Translations under genes and position numbers: made by a program | Part shown: one piece after another, positions 7,419-15,655 of the stretch | Numbering within the stretch: the first letter of the stretch is position 1 | Layout of the letters: each line of letters begins with the position of its first letter | Source of the DNA: Solibacillus sp040274725 | GTDB taxonomy: Bacteria; Bacillota; Bacilli; Bacillales_A; Planococcaceae | Direction of reading: 5' to 3' | NCBI GenBank assembly: GCA_040274725.1 | Contig: JBEMAQ010000001.1 | Span: 496,001 to 560,000 of the forward strand | Length of the DNA: 64,000 bases | The notes under the pieces: generated by a model | Database searches by the model: none | What the model saw: the letters and a program-made list of their open reading frames with translations, nothing else | Told to the model about the DNA's origin: nothing

Positions 7419-8080
7419 TGAATTGCTGCTAGACCTGCTGCTTTAATTTCTTGCAGAGCTGCGCCGCGGTCATCTTTATTGTAAATCGCTGAGCCTGCTA
7501 CGAAAATTGTCGCACCTGCCTTTGCACAAGGTACGATTGTTTCAGCGTTAATGCCACCGTCAATTTCAATTTCGATATCAAGGCCGCGCTCTTTAATAAT
7601 GTTTGATAATGCTGCCACTTTCGGCACAACCGACTCAATGAACTTTTGACCGCCAAAGCCTGGATTCACGGTCATAAATAACACCATATCAATATCTTCT
7701 AATACATGCTGAATCGTTTCAATCGGCGTATGTGGGTTCAGTACAACACCAGGTCTCACGCCAAATGAACGAATTAATTGAATGGTACGGTGCAAATGAC
7801 GGCACGCTTCCACATGTACCGTAATATAATCAGCACCCGCTTTTGCGAATTGCTCGATATACTGGTCTGGATTTTCAATCATTAAATGAACGTCCATTGG
7901 CAATGTTGATAACGGACGAATCGCTTCAAGCGCAATCGCTCCAAATGAAATGTTTGGCACAAAATGGCCATCCATTACATCAATATGAATTAGCTCTGCA
8001 CCAGCAGCTTCTACTTCTTTTACTTCTTCCCCTAGCTTCGCGAAATTCGCAGCTAAAATCGATGGAGCAATTTTAATCAT
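7415..8080 (-). CDS. rpe: Ribulose-phosphate 3-epimerase
   Basis: TIM-barrel enzyme of the pentose phosphate pathway interconverting D-ribulose 5-phosphate and D-xylulose 5-phosphate. 221 residues. Diagnostic segments are IAPSILAANF at the N-terminus, HIDVMDGHFVPN near 32 (metal-binding His and catalytic Asp), MDVHLMI near 62, MTVNPGFGGQKF near 136, and IDGGI near 173 with the second catalytic Asp. It is two bases after rsgA and four bases into thiN, inside the prpC-prkC-rsgA-rpe-thiN block. Confidence 0.96.
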   Translation of the reverse strand: MIKIAPSILAANFAKLGEEVKEVEAAGAELIHIDVMDGHFVPNISFGAIALEAIRPLSTLPMDVHLMIENPDQYIEQFAKAGADYITVHVEACRHLHRTIQLIRSFGVRPGVVLNPHTPIETIQHVLEDIDMVLFMTVNPGFGGQKFIESVVPKVAALSNIIKERGLDIEIEIDGGINAETIVPCAKAGATIFVAGSAIYNKDDRGAALQEIKAAGLAAIQ

Positions 8081-8082
8081 CT

Positions 8083-8964
8083 TTAGTACCTCGGCTTTCG
8101 ATCCATAATTTCTTGTAAAAATTGTTCATAATGCGTAAAGCGATAATCGTTGATGTCACCCGCTTCTACAGCAGCCTTCACCGCACATTTCGGCTCCTTC
8201 GTATGGAGGCAGCCACGGAATTTGCAGTCCTCGCTAATGCGCGCGATTTCCGGGAAGCATTGTGTGAGTTCTTCCTTTTCAATCGTGTCAAAATCAAACG
8301 AGCTAAAGCCTGGTGTATCTGCAAGCAGACCACCTGCTACTTCAATGAGCTCCACGTGACGCGTCGTATGCTTCCCGCGCCCTAAGCTTTTTGAAATAAT
8401 GCCCGTCTTTAGGTCAAGCGCTGGTAGTAACGTATTCAGTAGCGTTGATTTCCCAACACCAGACTGTCCCGCTAGTACGGTCGTCTTATCCTTTAAATAG
8501 CCTTCAAGTGTCTGCATCAGCGTTTCGTCGCCTTTAAACGTCTGTATAACACTATAGCCAATCGCCTCGTAATGTTCAATATAGTTTTGCAATTCTGTTT
8601 TTTCTGCATCTGTTACTAAATCAAGTTTCGTCACAACGATAATCGGCTGGACGTGGAATGATTCGAGCACGACTAAAAAACGGTCAAGTAAAATCGTATT
8701 AAAATCCGGCTCCTTTGCTGAAAATACTAAAATTGCTTGATCGACATTGGCAATTGGTGGGCGCACAAGTTCATTTTGGCGTGGATAAATTTTTTCCACC
8801 GAGCCGTCTGAATGCCCTTCTTTTGAAAAATCTACAATATCACCAACAAGCGGTGACTCCCCGCGGTTGCGGAAAATTCCGCGCGCGCGGCATTGAATCA
8901 GCTTGCCGTCCTGCTCTACATAATAAAAGCCACTTAATGCCTTTCGAATTTGGCCTTTCGCCAT
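8083..8964 (-). CDS. rsgA: Small ribosomal subunit biogenesis GTPase RsgA (CpgA)
   Basis: Circularly permuted GTPase that helps mature the 30S subunit. 293 residues: N-terminal OB fold, then G-motifs in permuted order, G4 VTKLDL near 110, G1 GQSGVGKST near 165 and G3 DTPGF near 210. A C-terminal zinc-finger region follows with Cys/His residues (CKFRGCLH and EPKC). In B. subtilis the homologue is phosphorylated by PrkC, encoded immediately upstream here (17-base gap). The start at 8964 has GGGAGG upstream. Confidence 0.95.
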   Translation of the reverse strand: MAKGQIRKALSGFYYVEQDGKLIQCRARGIFRNRGESPLVGDIVDFSKEGHSDGSVEKIYPRQNELVRPPIANVDQAILVFSAKEPDFNTILLDRFLVVLESFHVQPIIVVTKLDLVTDAEKTELQNYIEHYEAIGYSVIQTFKGDETLMQTLEGYLKDKTTVLAGQSGVGKSTLLNTLLPALDLKTGIISKSLGRGKHTTRHVELIEVAGGLLADTPGFSSFDFDTIEKEELTQCFPEIARISEDCKFRGCLHTKEPKCAVKAAVEAGDINDYRFTHYEQFLQEIMDRKPRY

Positions 8965-8981
8965 CTAATTCCTCCCTTTTG

Positions 8982-10931
8982 TTACTCTAAATCTTCATAT
9001 AAAATCGTATCGCTGGCAATGACGTTATTATCACGCACAATTTGATACGCGGCTTTGCTGCCTTCTTCAATTTCAAACTGTAATTGAACGATTTCTGATT
9101 CCACAATCGTCATTTCCTTATAAACATCTGCCATTGAATGTGTTTTATCTTGAATGTAAATCACGACATGCTGCTCCATACCTTCCTCTAACGGCTCATA
9201 TGGAATTTCTACTTTTCTCACAGAAAACTTCACATGTGCTGGTTCTGGTTCTGGCTCTGGCTCTGGTTCTGGTCCCTTTGAAATCGTAACAGAAATCAAT
9301 GTACCAGGCTCAACATCTGCACCAGCTGCTGGCTTCTGTGTCACAACACTGCCTACTGGTATGCTTGCTGAATATACCTCGCTCGATACGCTCACCCTCA
9401 GACCCGAAGTACGCTCATAGTCATGACGCTGCTCTGCTGTAAAGCTCTTCAAACTCGCTACCGTCACGAGCTCTTTGCCTTTACTTACCTCAAATCGAAG
9501 CGTCGTATCACTTTCGACAATCTCACTACCCGCTTCAGGCTCCTGCTTAATAATTTGACCAGTCGGCTCATCTGAATACACCTCGGTCTTTTCTATATGC
9601 GCAAAGCGATTCACTAACATCGTGGCAATCTGCTCCACCTGCTTGCCTGTATAATCATCAAGTGTTACCGTTTCCCGTCCAATGCTCACAAGTAACTTAA
9701 TTTCCGTCTTTTTCACACGCTCTACGCCTGCTTTTGGCTCGGTATTAATAATGTTGCCTGCCGCAATTTCCTCGGAGTTTAGCTCTTCCTGCTCACCTAC
9801 AACAAAGCCGGCTGCCTGTAATTGTGTAATCGCTTCCTGTACAGGTAAATTTTTCACATCAGGTACATCTACCTTATTTGGTGTAAGTAAATTCATCGCA
9901 ACGATTGCTAAAATCGCTAGGACAGGTAGCATCCCTAAAAGTATCGGCCATTTTTTCTTCGCTGGCTTTTTTAGAGGCGCTGGTACGGGTTCCTGTTTTT
10001 CTACAGGCTTCTCTACCGGTGCGATTAGCTTTGCTGGCTCTTTAATAATCGGCATGACCTTCGTCGCCTCATCATCTACTGGTAGCGTAAATTTCGGCTC
10101 GTTTAGACGACTGGCAGAAAGTGATGTGGCTAAATCAGCCTCCATATCCTCCATGCTGTCGTAGCGATGATTTGCATCTTTTGCCGTTGCCTTCAAAATG
10201 ATATTTTCCACACTTTGTGGGATGGTCGCATCAAACGCACGAACAGACGGCGTTTCGGTCTGCAAATGCTTCAGTGCAATCGATACTGCGGACTCACCTG
10301 AAAATGGAAGCTGTCCAGTTAAGAGTTCATATAGAACAATGCCAAGCGCATATACATCGGACTTTTTCGACGCCGAGCCACCACGTGCCTGTTCTGGTGA
10401 TAGGTAGTGTACCGTGCCAATGACCGAATTGGTTTGCGTATAAGACGTCGCGCTAAGCGTTGTCGCGATACCGAAATCAGTAATTTTCACATTGCCCTGC
10501 TCATCCATCAAAATATTTTGCGGTTTAATATCACGATGAATAATCCCGTGCTCATGTGCATGTGCCATCGCGCCCGTCAGTTGCTTCATAATATGCACGG
10601 CGCGCGCAGGAGCTAAAGGTGAAAACTCCTGTATGTATTGTTTTAACGTTTTCCCTTTAATGTACTCCATGACGATGTAATGTGTATCGCCGTCTTCACC
10701 CACATCGTAAATGCTCACAATACTCGGATGTGTAAGGCTTGTCGCAGAAAGCGCCTCCCGCTGGAAACGACGATGTAATTCTTCTTCATTTGTAAAATCA
10801 TAACGCAAAATTTTAATCGCCACATCGCGGTTTAAAATCATGTCATGTGCTAAATACACATTCGACATCCCACCGCCGCCAATCAGCTTTTCGATTTTAT
10901 AGCGATCACTTATTCTTTTTCCTACGAGCAT
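8982..10931 (-). CDS. prkC: PASTA-domain serine/threonine kinase PrkC
   Basis: Membrane kinase that senses muropeptides or lipid II through extracellular PASTA domains; in B. subtilis it governs spore germination and cell-wall physiology. 649 residues. The kinase domain spans about 1-270 with glycine loop GGGGMSNVY at 18-26, Lys40, HRDIKPQN with catalytic Asp133 and DFG at 151-153. One membrane helix lies at about 327-348. Three PASTA domains follow (about 353-565), then a (Pro-Glu)x6 linker and a C-terminal beta domain. prpC is two bases upstream, forming the kinase/phosphatase pair. Confidence 0.96.
   Translation of the reverse strand: MLVGKRISDRYKIEKLIGGGGMSNVYLAHDMILNRDVAIKILRYDFTNEEELHRRFQREALSATSLTHPSIVSIYDVGEDGDTHYIVMEYIKGKTLKQYIQEFSPLAPARAVHIMKQLTGAMAHAHEHGIIHRDIKPQNILMDEQGNVKITDFGIATTLSATSYTQTNSVIGTVHYLSPEQARGGSASKKSDVYALGIVLYELLTGQLPFSGESAVSIALKHLQTETPSVRAFDATIPQSVENIILKATAKDANHRYDSMEDMEADLATSLSASRLNEPKFTLPVDDEATKVMPIIKEPAKLIAPVEKPVEKQEPVPAPLKKPAKKKWPILLGMLPVLAILAIVAMNLLTPNKVDVPDVKNLPVQEAITQLQAAGFVVGEQEELNSEEIAAGNIINTEPKAGVERVKKTEIKLLVSIGRETVTLDDYTGKQVEQIATMLVNRFAHIEKTEVYSDEPTGQIIKQEPEAGSEIVESDTTLRFEVSKGKELVTVASLKSFTAEQRHDYERTSGLRVSVSSEVYSASIPVGSVVTQKPAAGADVEPGTLISVTISKGPEPEPEPEPEPAHVKFSVRKVEIPYEPLEEGMEQHVVIYIQDKTHSMADVYKEMTIVESEIVQLQFEIEEGSKAAYQIVRDNNVIASDTILYEDLE
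9239..9273 (-). repeat. Six-base tandem repeat encoding a Pro-Glu linker in PrkC
   Basis: Nearly exact tandem copies of a GGTTCT/GGCTCT unit on the plus strand. On the coding strand they encode alternating Pro-Glu between the third PASTA domain and the C-terminal domain. Such repeats can change length by slippage without shifting frame. Confidence 0.8.
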
Positions 10932-10933
10932 GT

Positions 10934-11689
10934 TTACACCTCCTCATATGTCGTAACAAGCACGAGTGAAATATTATCCTCGCCGCCGCGTTCATTCGCG
11001 AGCTGTACGAGTCTTTTTCCTTTGTCAGCAAGAGAAATTGGCAACGTTAAAATCGTCGCCATTTCGTCCACTGTTACTTTATTACTTAAACCGTCCGAAC
11101 AAATGAGTACATGTGAAGGAGGTGTGAGCCCGACCTCATAAAAATCCGGCTCAATCGCGGCATCCGTTCCGAGCGCCTTTAAAATAAAGTTTTTCTTCGG
11201 ATGATGCTGCGCCTCTTCCTCACTAATTTCCCCGTTCTCCACTAAAATATTAACGTACGAATGATCACGTGTAATAAGCTGCACGGTTTGTGGTGTAAAA
11301 TGATACACGCGGCTATCACCAACATGGCTAATGTACGCATATTCCTCGTCAAATAGCACAGCAATAAGCGTTGTGCCCATTCCTTGACAGCCTTCATGTG
11401 ATAAAGAATATTGATAAATCTCATAATTTAAATGAGACACTGCATCACGTAGCCATTGCTGCTGTGATTCTTTCGTTGCAAATTCCCCTGCATCGGCATG
11501 TAAAAATAAAGACTGCATTCCACTAACCGCCATTTCACTTGCAACGTCGCCGGCATTATGCCCGCCCATCCCATCAGCTAAAATGGCCATTTTCAAATGA
11601 TCGGGACGCTCAAAAAAAGCCGCCCGATCCTCATTAATTGTACGTTTTAATCCAATATCACTTTCAACTGTAAAGTTCACATTGTCCAC
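10934..11689 (-). CDS. prpC: PP2C-type protein serine/threonine phosphatase PrpC
   Basis: Metal-dependent phosphatase that reverses PrkC phosphorylation. 251 residues with the PPM signatures in order: DIGLKRTINEDR near 11-22, LADGMGGHNAGD at 38-48 (metal-binding Asp39), HVGDSRVY near 118, and a C-terminal GGEDNISLVLV with the last metal-binding Asp. No membrane segment. It directly abuts rlmN upstream and is two bases from prkC downstream, the standard arrangement. Confidence 0.96.
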   Translation of the reverse strand: MDNVNFTVESDIGLKRTINEDRAAFFERPDHLKMAILADGMGGHNAGDVASEMAVSGMQSLFLHADAGEFATKESQQQWLRDAVSHLNYEIYQYSLSHEGCQGMGTTLIAVLFDEEYAYISHVGDSRVYHFTPQTVQLITRDHSYVNILVENGEISEEEAQHHPKKNFILKALGTDAAIEPDFYEVGLTPPSHVLICSDGLSNKVTVDEMATILTLPISLADKGKRLVQLANERGGEDNISLVLVTTYEEV

Positions 11690-12838
11690 CTACTTTGTTT
11701 CTTCAGCTCGCTCCTGCGCACGAAGTTGTCCACAAGCCGCGGCAATATCTGCACCTTGTTCACGACGAATTGTTACATTAATCCCGCGTGCCTTTAACGC
11801 CTTTTCAAACGCAAAGATACTTGAACGTGACGTACGCACATAATCGCGCTCTGGCACGTAGTTAATCGGAATTAAGTTGACGTGACATTTCATTCCTTTA
11901 ATTAACGTCGCTAGCTCATTCGCTACTTCCACTGAGTCATTTTCACCCGACATCAGCCCGTATTCAAAGCTCACGCGGCGACCTGTTTTATCCGTATAGT
12001 AGCGTACGGCGTCTAATAATTCTTCTAATTTATAGGCTTTGGCAATTGGCATTAATTTTTGACGTGCCTCTTGGTTTGGTGCATGCAGTGAAACCGCAAA
12101 GTTAATTTGCATGCCTTCATCTGCAAATTGATAAATTTTCGGCACAATCCCAGAAGTTGATACAGTAATGTGACGTGCTCCGATGTTTAAGCCTTTTTCG
12201 TTGTTGATAATCTTCAGGAAGTTCATCATCGCATCATAGTTATCAAACGGCTCACCGATTCCCATAATGACAACACTTGATACGCGCTCTTCTGTTTCAT
12301 CAAGCTGTTGCTGTACTTTGACAACCTGCTCGACAATCTCACCCGCAAGTAAATGACGCTTCAAGCCACCAAGCGTTGACGCACAGAACGTGCAACCGAT
12401 ACGGCAGCCTACTTGCGTTGTCACACAAATTGAATTCCCATACTCATGACGCATTAATACCGTTTCAATCGAATAGCCGTCTTGCAACTGGAATAAAAAT
12501 TTAATCGTTCCATCTTTTGATTCCTGCTTGACGATTGTTGACAATGTCGTTAATAAAAAGTTCGCTTCTAATTTTTCGCGTAAGCCTTTTGACAGGTTTG
12601 ACATTTCATCATATGTTTTCACGCGTTTTTCATATAACCACTCATAAATTTGGCCTGCACGGAATGCTTTCTCTCCGTTTGCGACTAACCATTCTTTTAA
12701 CTCATCTGGGCGCAGTGAATAAATCGATTCCTTTAACTGTGCCTTTTCTTTTTTCTCGCGACGGACTGGCTTGTCTGCTACTTCTTCCACCAAGTCATTA
12801 ATACGTTCATCAAATTGTTGTAATTGTTCTTTTTCCAT
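11690..12838 (-). CDS. rlmN: Dual-specificity 23S rRNA/tRNA methyltransferase RlmN
   Basis: Radical SAM enzyme that methylates C2 of A2503 in 23S rRNA and A37 in some tRNAs. 382 residues. The iron-sulfur motif CxxxCxxC is Cys145, Cys149, Cys152 (CRIGCTFC). A basic, charged N-terminal extension of about 35 residues precedes the region shared with B. subtilis. RlmN rather than Cfr is favoured by genomic context (rsmB-rlmN-prpC). The stop abuts the prpC start. Confidence 0.95.
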   Translation of the reverse strand: MEKEQLQQFDERINDLVEEVADKPVRREKKEKAQLKESIYSLRPDELKEWLVANGEKAFRAGQIYEWLYEKRVKTYDEMSNLSKGLREKLEANFLLTTLSTIVKQESKDGTIKFLFQLQDGYSIETVLMRHEYGNSICVTTQVGCRIGCTFCASTLGGLKRHLLAGEIVEQVVKVQQQLDETEERVSSVVIMGIGEPFDNYDAMMNFLKIINNEKGLNIGARHITVSTSGIVPKIYQFADEGMQINFAVSLHAPNQEARQKLMPIAKAYKLEELLDAVRYYTDKTGRRVSFEYGLMSGENDSVEVANELATLIKGMKCHVNLIPINYVPERDYVRTSRSSIFAFEKALKARGINVTIRREQGADIAAACGQLRAQERAEETK

Positions 12839-12841
12839 TAT

Positions 12842-14203
12842 TTAATTAGAAACTCCTTTTTTCACGAAGGCAGCAACGAAGAAACCGTCACTTCCGAAGT
12901 CTTGTGGGAATACTTGTAGCATCCCGTCCTGCTGTTTCGCATCTAGTTGTGGTGGTAAATTTTCTAGGCGTACCGCTTCCATTTCTGGGTGCGCGCTTAA
13001 GAAGGCTTGTACCGTACCTTCATTTTCGCGACGGTCCACTGTACATGTTGAATAAACAAGACGACCGTCCTCTTTTAAAAGTTGCACTGCATTGTCTAAA
13101 ATCGCTAGTTGGATTGTTTGTAGACTTTGTAGATCCTCTTCACGCTTCGTATATTTAATATCTGGCTTACGGCGCATCACACCAAGCCCTGAGCACGGTG
13201 CATCGACAAGAATCGCATCATAGCCAGCGTGCTGTAAAATTTCTGCTGCCTTCCGTCCATCAAGTGGCGCGGTCTCAACAATATCTAAACCTAAGCGTGC
13301 GGTATTTTCATCAATTAAATCAAGCTTTTTCGGGTGTAAATCCGTTGCAAGTAGCGAGCCCTCATTGTTCATCTTCTCTGCTAAGTGCGTTGTCTTACCA
13401 CCTGGTGCCGCGCACATATCCAGTACTTTCATACCTGGCTTGGGCGCAAGTACCGTTGCAGGAATCATCGAGCTTTCGTCCTGAATCGTCATTAACCCGT
13501 GCTTAAATGCGGCTGTACGCGCTGCTTGACCTGAAAGCAAATAAATACACTCTGGCATCACGTCACTGCGACGCGCCTTCACACCTTCGCGCTCTAAAGT
13601 TGTTAATACTTCTTCCACTGTCGCCTTTGTTGTATTGACGCGCACTGTTTGTGGAGGTGCAATATTGTTTTCACGCAGCATGTCAGCAGTCATGTCATAG
13701 CCGTAGCTCTCCACCCAGCGGTCTACTAACCACTGTGGGTGACTTGTCTCAATCGCTAAGCGCTCATTTACATTTTCAATTTCTTCTAATGAACGCACAC
13801 CCTCACGTAATACAGAGCGTAAAATTCCGTTCACCATTGACGCAATCCCTTGATGTCCGCGACGTTTGGCGATTTCTACCGCCTCGTTTACCGCGGCATG
13901 TGCTGGAATACGTGTTAAATAGTGCATTTGGTACAGTGATAAGCGCAGTAACCAGCGCACCCAAATATCCACTTTCCCGCGAATAAACGGCTCTAAATAA
14001 TAATCCAGTGTATATTTATGCTGCAATGTGCCGTATGTTAGCTCTGTCAGTAGTCCGCGGTCCTGTGCCTGCAATTTATATTTTTCAATCGTTTGGTGCA
14101 GTAGTAAGTTACTGTACGCCTGACTTTTATCCACGGTTAATAAAATCGTTAATGCCGCATCGCGTACATTACCATCCCAAATCACTTGCTTTTTTTTACT
14201 CAT
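12842..14203 (-). CDS. rsmB: 16S rRNA m5C967 methyltransferase RsmB (Sun)
   Basis: SAM-dependent methyltransferase for C967 of 16S rRNA. 453 residues: an N-terminal NusB-like RNA-binding domain (about 1-140), then a Rossmann methyltransferase with the SAM loop DMCAAPGGKTTHLAEKM near 262 and the catalytic-cysteine motif DAPCSGLGVMRRKPD near 335; a second cysteine in YSTCT is also typical. It overlaps fmt by four bases and is followed by rlmN after three, so it is translationally coupled. Confidence 0.96.
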   Translation of the reverse strand: MSKKKQVIWDGNVRDAALTILLTVDKSQAYSNLLLHQTIEKYKLQAQDRGLLTELTYGTLQHKYTLDYYLEPFIRGKVDIWVRWLLRLSLYQMHYLTRIPAHAAVNEAVEIAKRRGHQGIASMVNGILRSVLREGVRSLEEIENVNERLAIETSHPQWLVDRWVESYGYDMTADMLRENNIAPPQTVRVNTTKATVEEVLTTLEREGVKARRSDVMPECIYLLSGQAARTAAFKHGLMTIQDESSMIPATVLAPKPGMKVLDMCAAPGGKTTHLAEKMNNEGSLLATDLHPKKLDLIDENTARLGLDIVETAPLDGRKAAEILQHAGYDAILVDAPCSGLGVMRRKPDIKYTKREEDLQSLQTIQLAILDNAVQLLKEDGRLVYSTCTVDRRENEGTVQAFLSAHPEMEAVRLENLPPQLDAKQQDGMLQVFPQDFGSDGFFVAAFVKKGVSN

Positions 14204-15138
14204 TCAAAACGGTCCCCAATCTGTAATTTCGAGCCCGTGCCGTGCAGGAAGTCCTGTGCTGTCATGCGCTTCTTGCCTGCTGGCTGGCAATCTACTACCT
14301 GTAGTGTGCCTGAGCCTGTTGCGATTTCAAAGCTGTCTTTATGAATTGCAACAACCTCACCTGGTGCCGCGTTATGTTTCGTAGTGCCCTCTTGTGCCCA
14401 CCAAATTTTGAAGCTTGCCTCTTCAAAATTTGTGTAGGCTACTGGCCAAGGATGTAAGCCGCGCACTTGATTATAAATCGTACGTGCATCACTGTTCCAA
14501 TCAATACGCTCCTGCTCACGGCTAATGTTGCGCGCGTACGTTACCTTCGATTCGTCCTGCACAATACGCGCGTTCGTACCAGCAATAATTGCAGGTAGTG
14601 TATCTTTTAATAACTCACGACCAACAGCACTCAATTTCTCGAACATACCACCTGTGTGATCGTCCTCTTCAATGGCAATCGCACGCTGCGAAATAATATC
14701 CCCAGCATCTAATTTTTCCGCCATATACATAATTGTCACGCCTGTTTCCTTTTCCCCATCAATAATCGATTGGTGAATTGGCGCACCACCACGGTATTTT
14801 GGTAAAAGTGAGGCATGCACATTAATGCAGCCTAATCGTGGTGCATCCAGCAATTCTTTCGGCAAAATTTGACCAAACGCCGCTGTCACGACTAAATCAG
14901 GGTTTAGTGCCAAAATCTCTTCTAGCTCTGCTGAACCACGTAGTTTTTCCGGCTGAATAACGGGTAAACCAAGTGCGACTGCCTCCTCTTTCACTGGTGG
15001 CGGCGTTAATACTTTTTTACGGCCTACTGGACGGTCTGGCTGTGTCACAACGGCCAATACGTCATAGCCTTCCTCGTGTAGCATACGTAAAATTGGTGCT
15101 GAGAACGCAGGAGTCCCCATGAAAACGATTTTTGTCAT
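14200..15138 (-). CDS. fmt: Methionyl-tRNA formyltransferase
   Basis: Formylates Met-tRNA(fMet) using 10-formyltetrahydrofolate before translation initiation. 312 residues. The catalytic domain carries MGTPAFSAPIL at the N-terminus, the folate/catalytic motif HASLLPKYRGGAPI near 108 and GVTIMYMAEKLDAGD near 135; the C-terminal OB fold is shorter than the catalytic domain, as usual. Three bases separate it from def, with which it works in the formylation/deformylation cycle. Confidence 0.97.
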   Translation of the reverse strand: MTKIVFMGTPAFSAPILRMLHEEGYDVLAVVTQPDRPVGRKKVLTPPPVKEEAVALGLPVIQPEKLRGSAELEEILALNPDLVVTAAFGQILPKELLDAPRLGCINVHASLLPKYRGGAPIHQSIIDGEKETGVTIMYMAEKLDAGDIISQRAIAIEEDDHTGGMFEKLSAVGRELLKDTLPAIIAGTNARIVQDESKVTYARNISREQERIDWNSDARTIYNQVRGLHPWPVAYTNFEEASFKIWWAQEGTTKHNAAPGEVVAIHKDSFEIATGSGTLQVVDCQPAGKKRMTAQDFLHGTGSKLQIGDRFE

Positions 15139-15141
15139 GGA

Positions 15142-15633
15142 TTATTCCTCCTCAGCGTCTGCGTATAATTCTTCTAGCTCTGCTTCCGTTAGTACACGTG
15201 TAATTTTTGAATCAAATAACACACCATCTAAATGATCGATTTCATGTAAAATCGCACGCGCCTCGAAGTCCTCTGCTTCTAGCTCGTAAATGCGACCTTC
15301 ACGGTCAGCTGCTTCAAGTTTTACGTATGTTGGGCGTTTGACCATACCGAACAGGTCAGGGAAGCTTAAACAGCCTTCTACATCTTCTTCTTCACCGCGC
15401 GTTTCAATAACTACCGGATTAATCATTTCTAAAATATCTTCGCCAAGCTCGACAATCGCTACACGCAGACCAACATTAATTTGTGGTGCCGCAATGCCTA
15501 CGCCGTCATGCTCCACCATTGTGTCATATAAATCATCAAGAAGCGCGATGATGTCCTCGTTAATTACTTCGACTTCTTTTGTTTTTGTAGTTAAAATTTT
15601 TGCTGGGTTTTTTACTACTTCTTTAATTGCCAT
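15142..15633 (-). CDS. def: Peptide deformylase
   Basis: Removes the N-formyl group from nascent proteins. 163 residues with the three deformylase motifs: GIAAPQ at 46-51, EGCLS at 87-91 (metal ligand Cys89) and HEIDH at 130-134 (two His ligands, catalytic Glu). The length and motif spacing fit the shorter type 1 enzyme rather than the longer Gram-positive type 2. The C-terminus is strongly acidic (ELEELYADAEEE). A second deformylase elsewhere in the genome is likely. Confidence 0.96.
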   Translation of the reverse strand: MAIKEVVKNPAKILTTKTKEVEVINEDIIALLDDLYDTMVEHDGVGIAAPQINVGLRVAIVELGEDILEMINPVVIETRGEEEDVEGCLSFPDLFGMVKRPTYVKLEAADREGRIYELEAEDFEARAILHEIDHLDGVLFDSKITRVLTEAELEELYADAEEE

Positions 15634-15655
15634 TGTGTTTTACCTCTTTCATTTT

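Noticed and set aside
9239..9273. Short tandem repeat considered as a CRISPR-like array
   Set aside because: No spacers; it is an in-frame coding repeat in prkC.
9682..10164. Plus-strand open frame of 160 codons opposite prkC
   Set aside because: Mirror of the kinase coding region, Ser/Thr-rich and without domain similarity.
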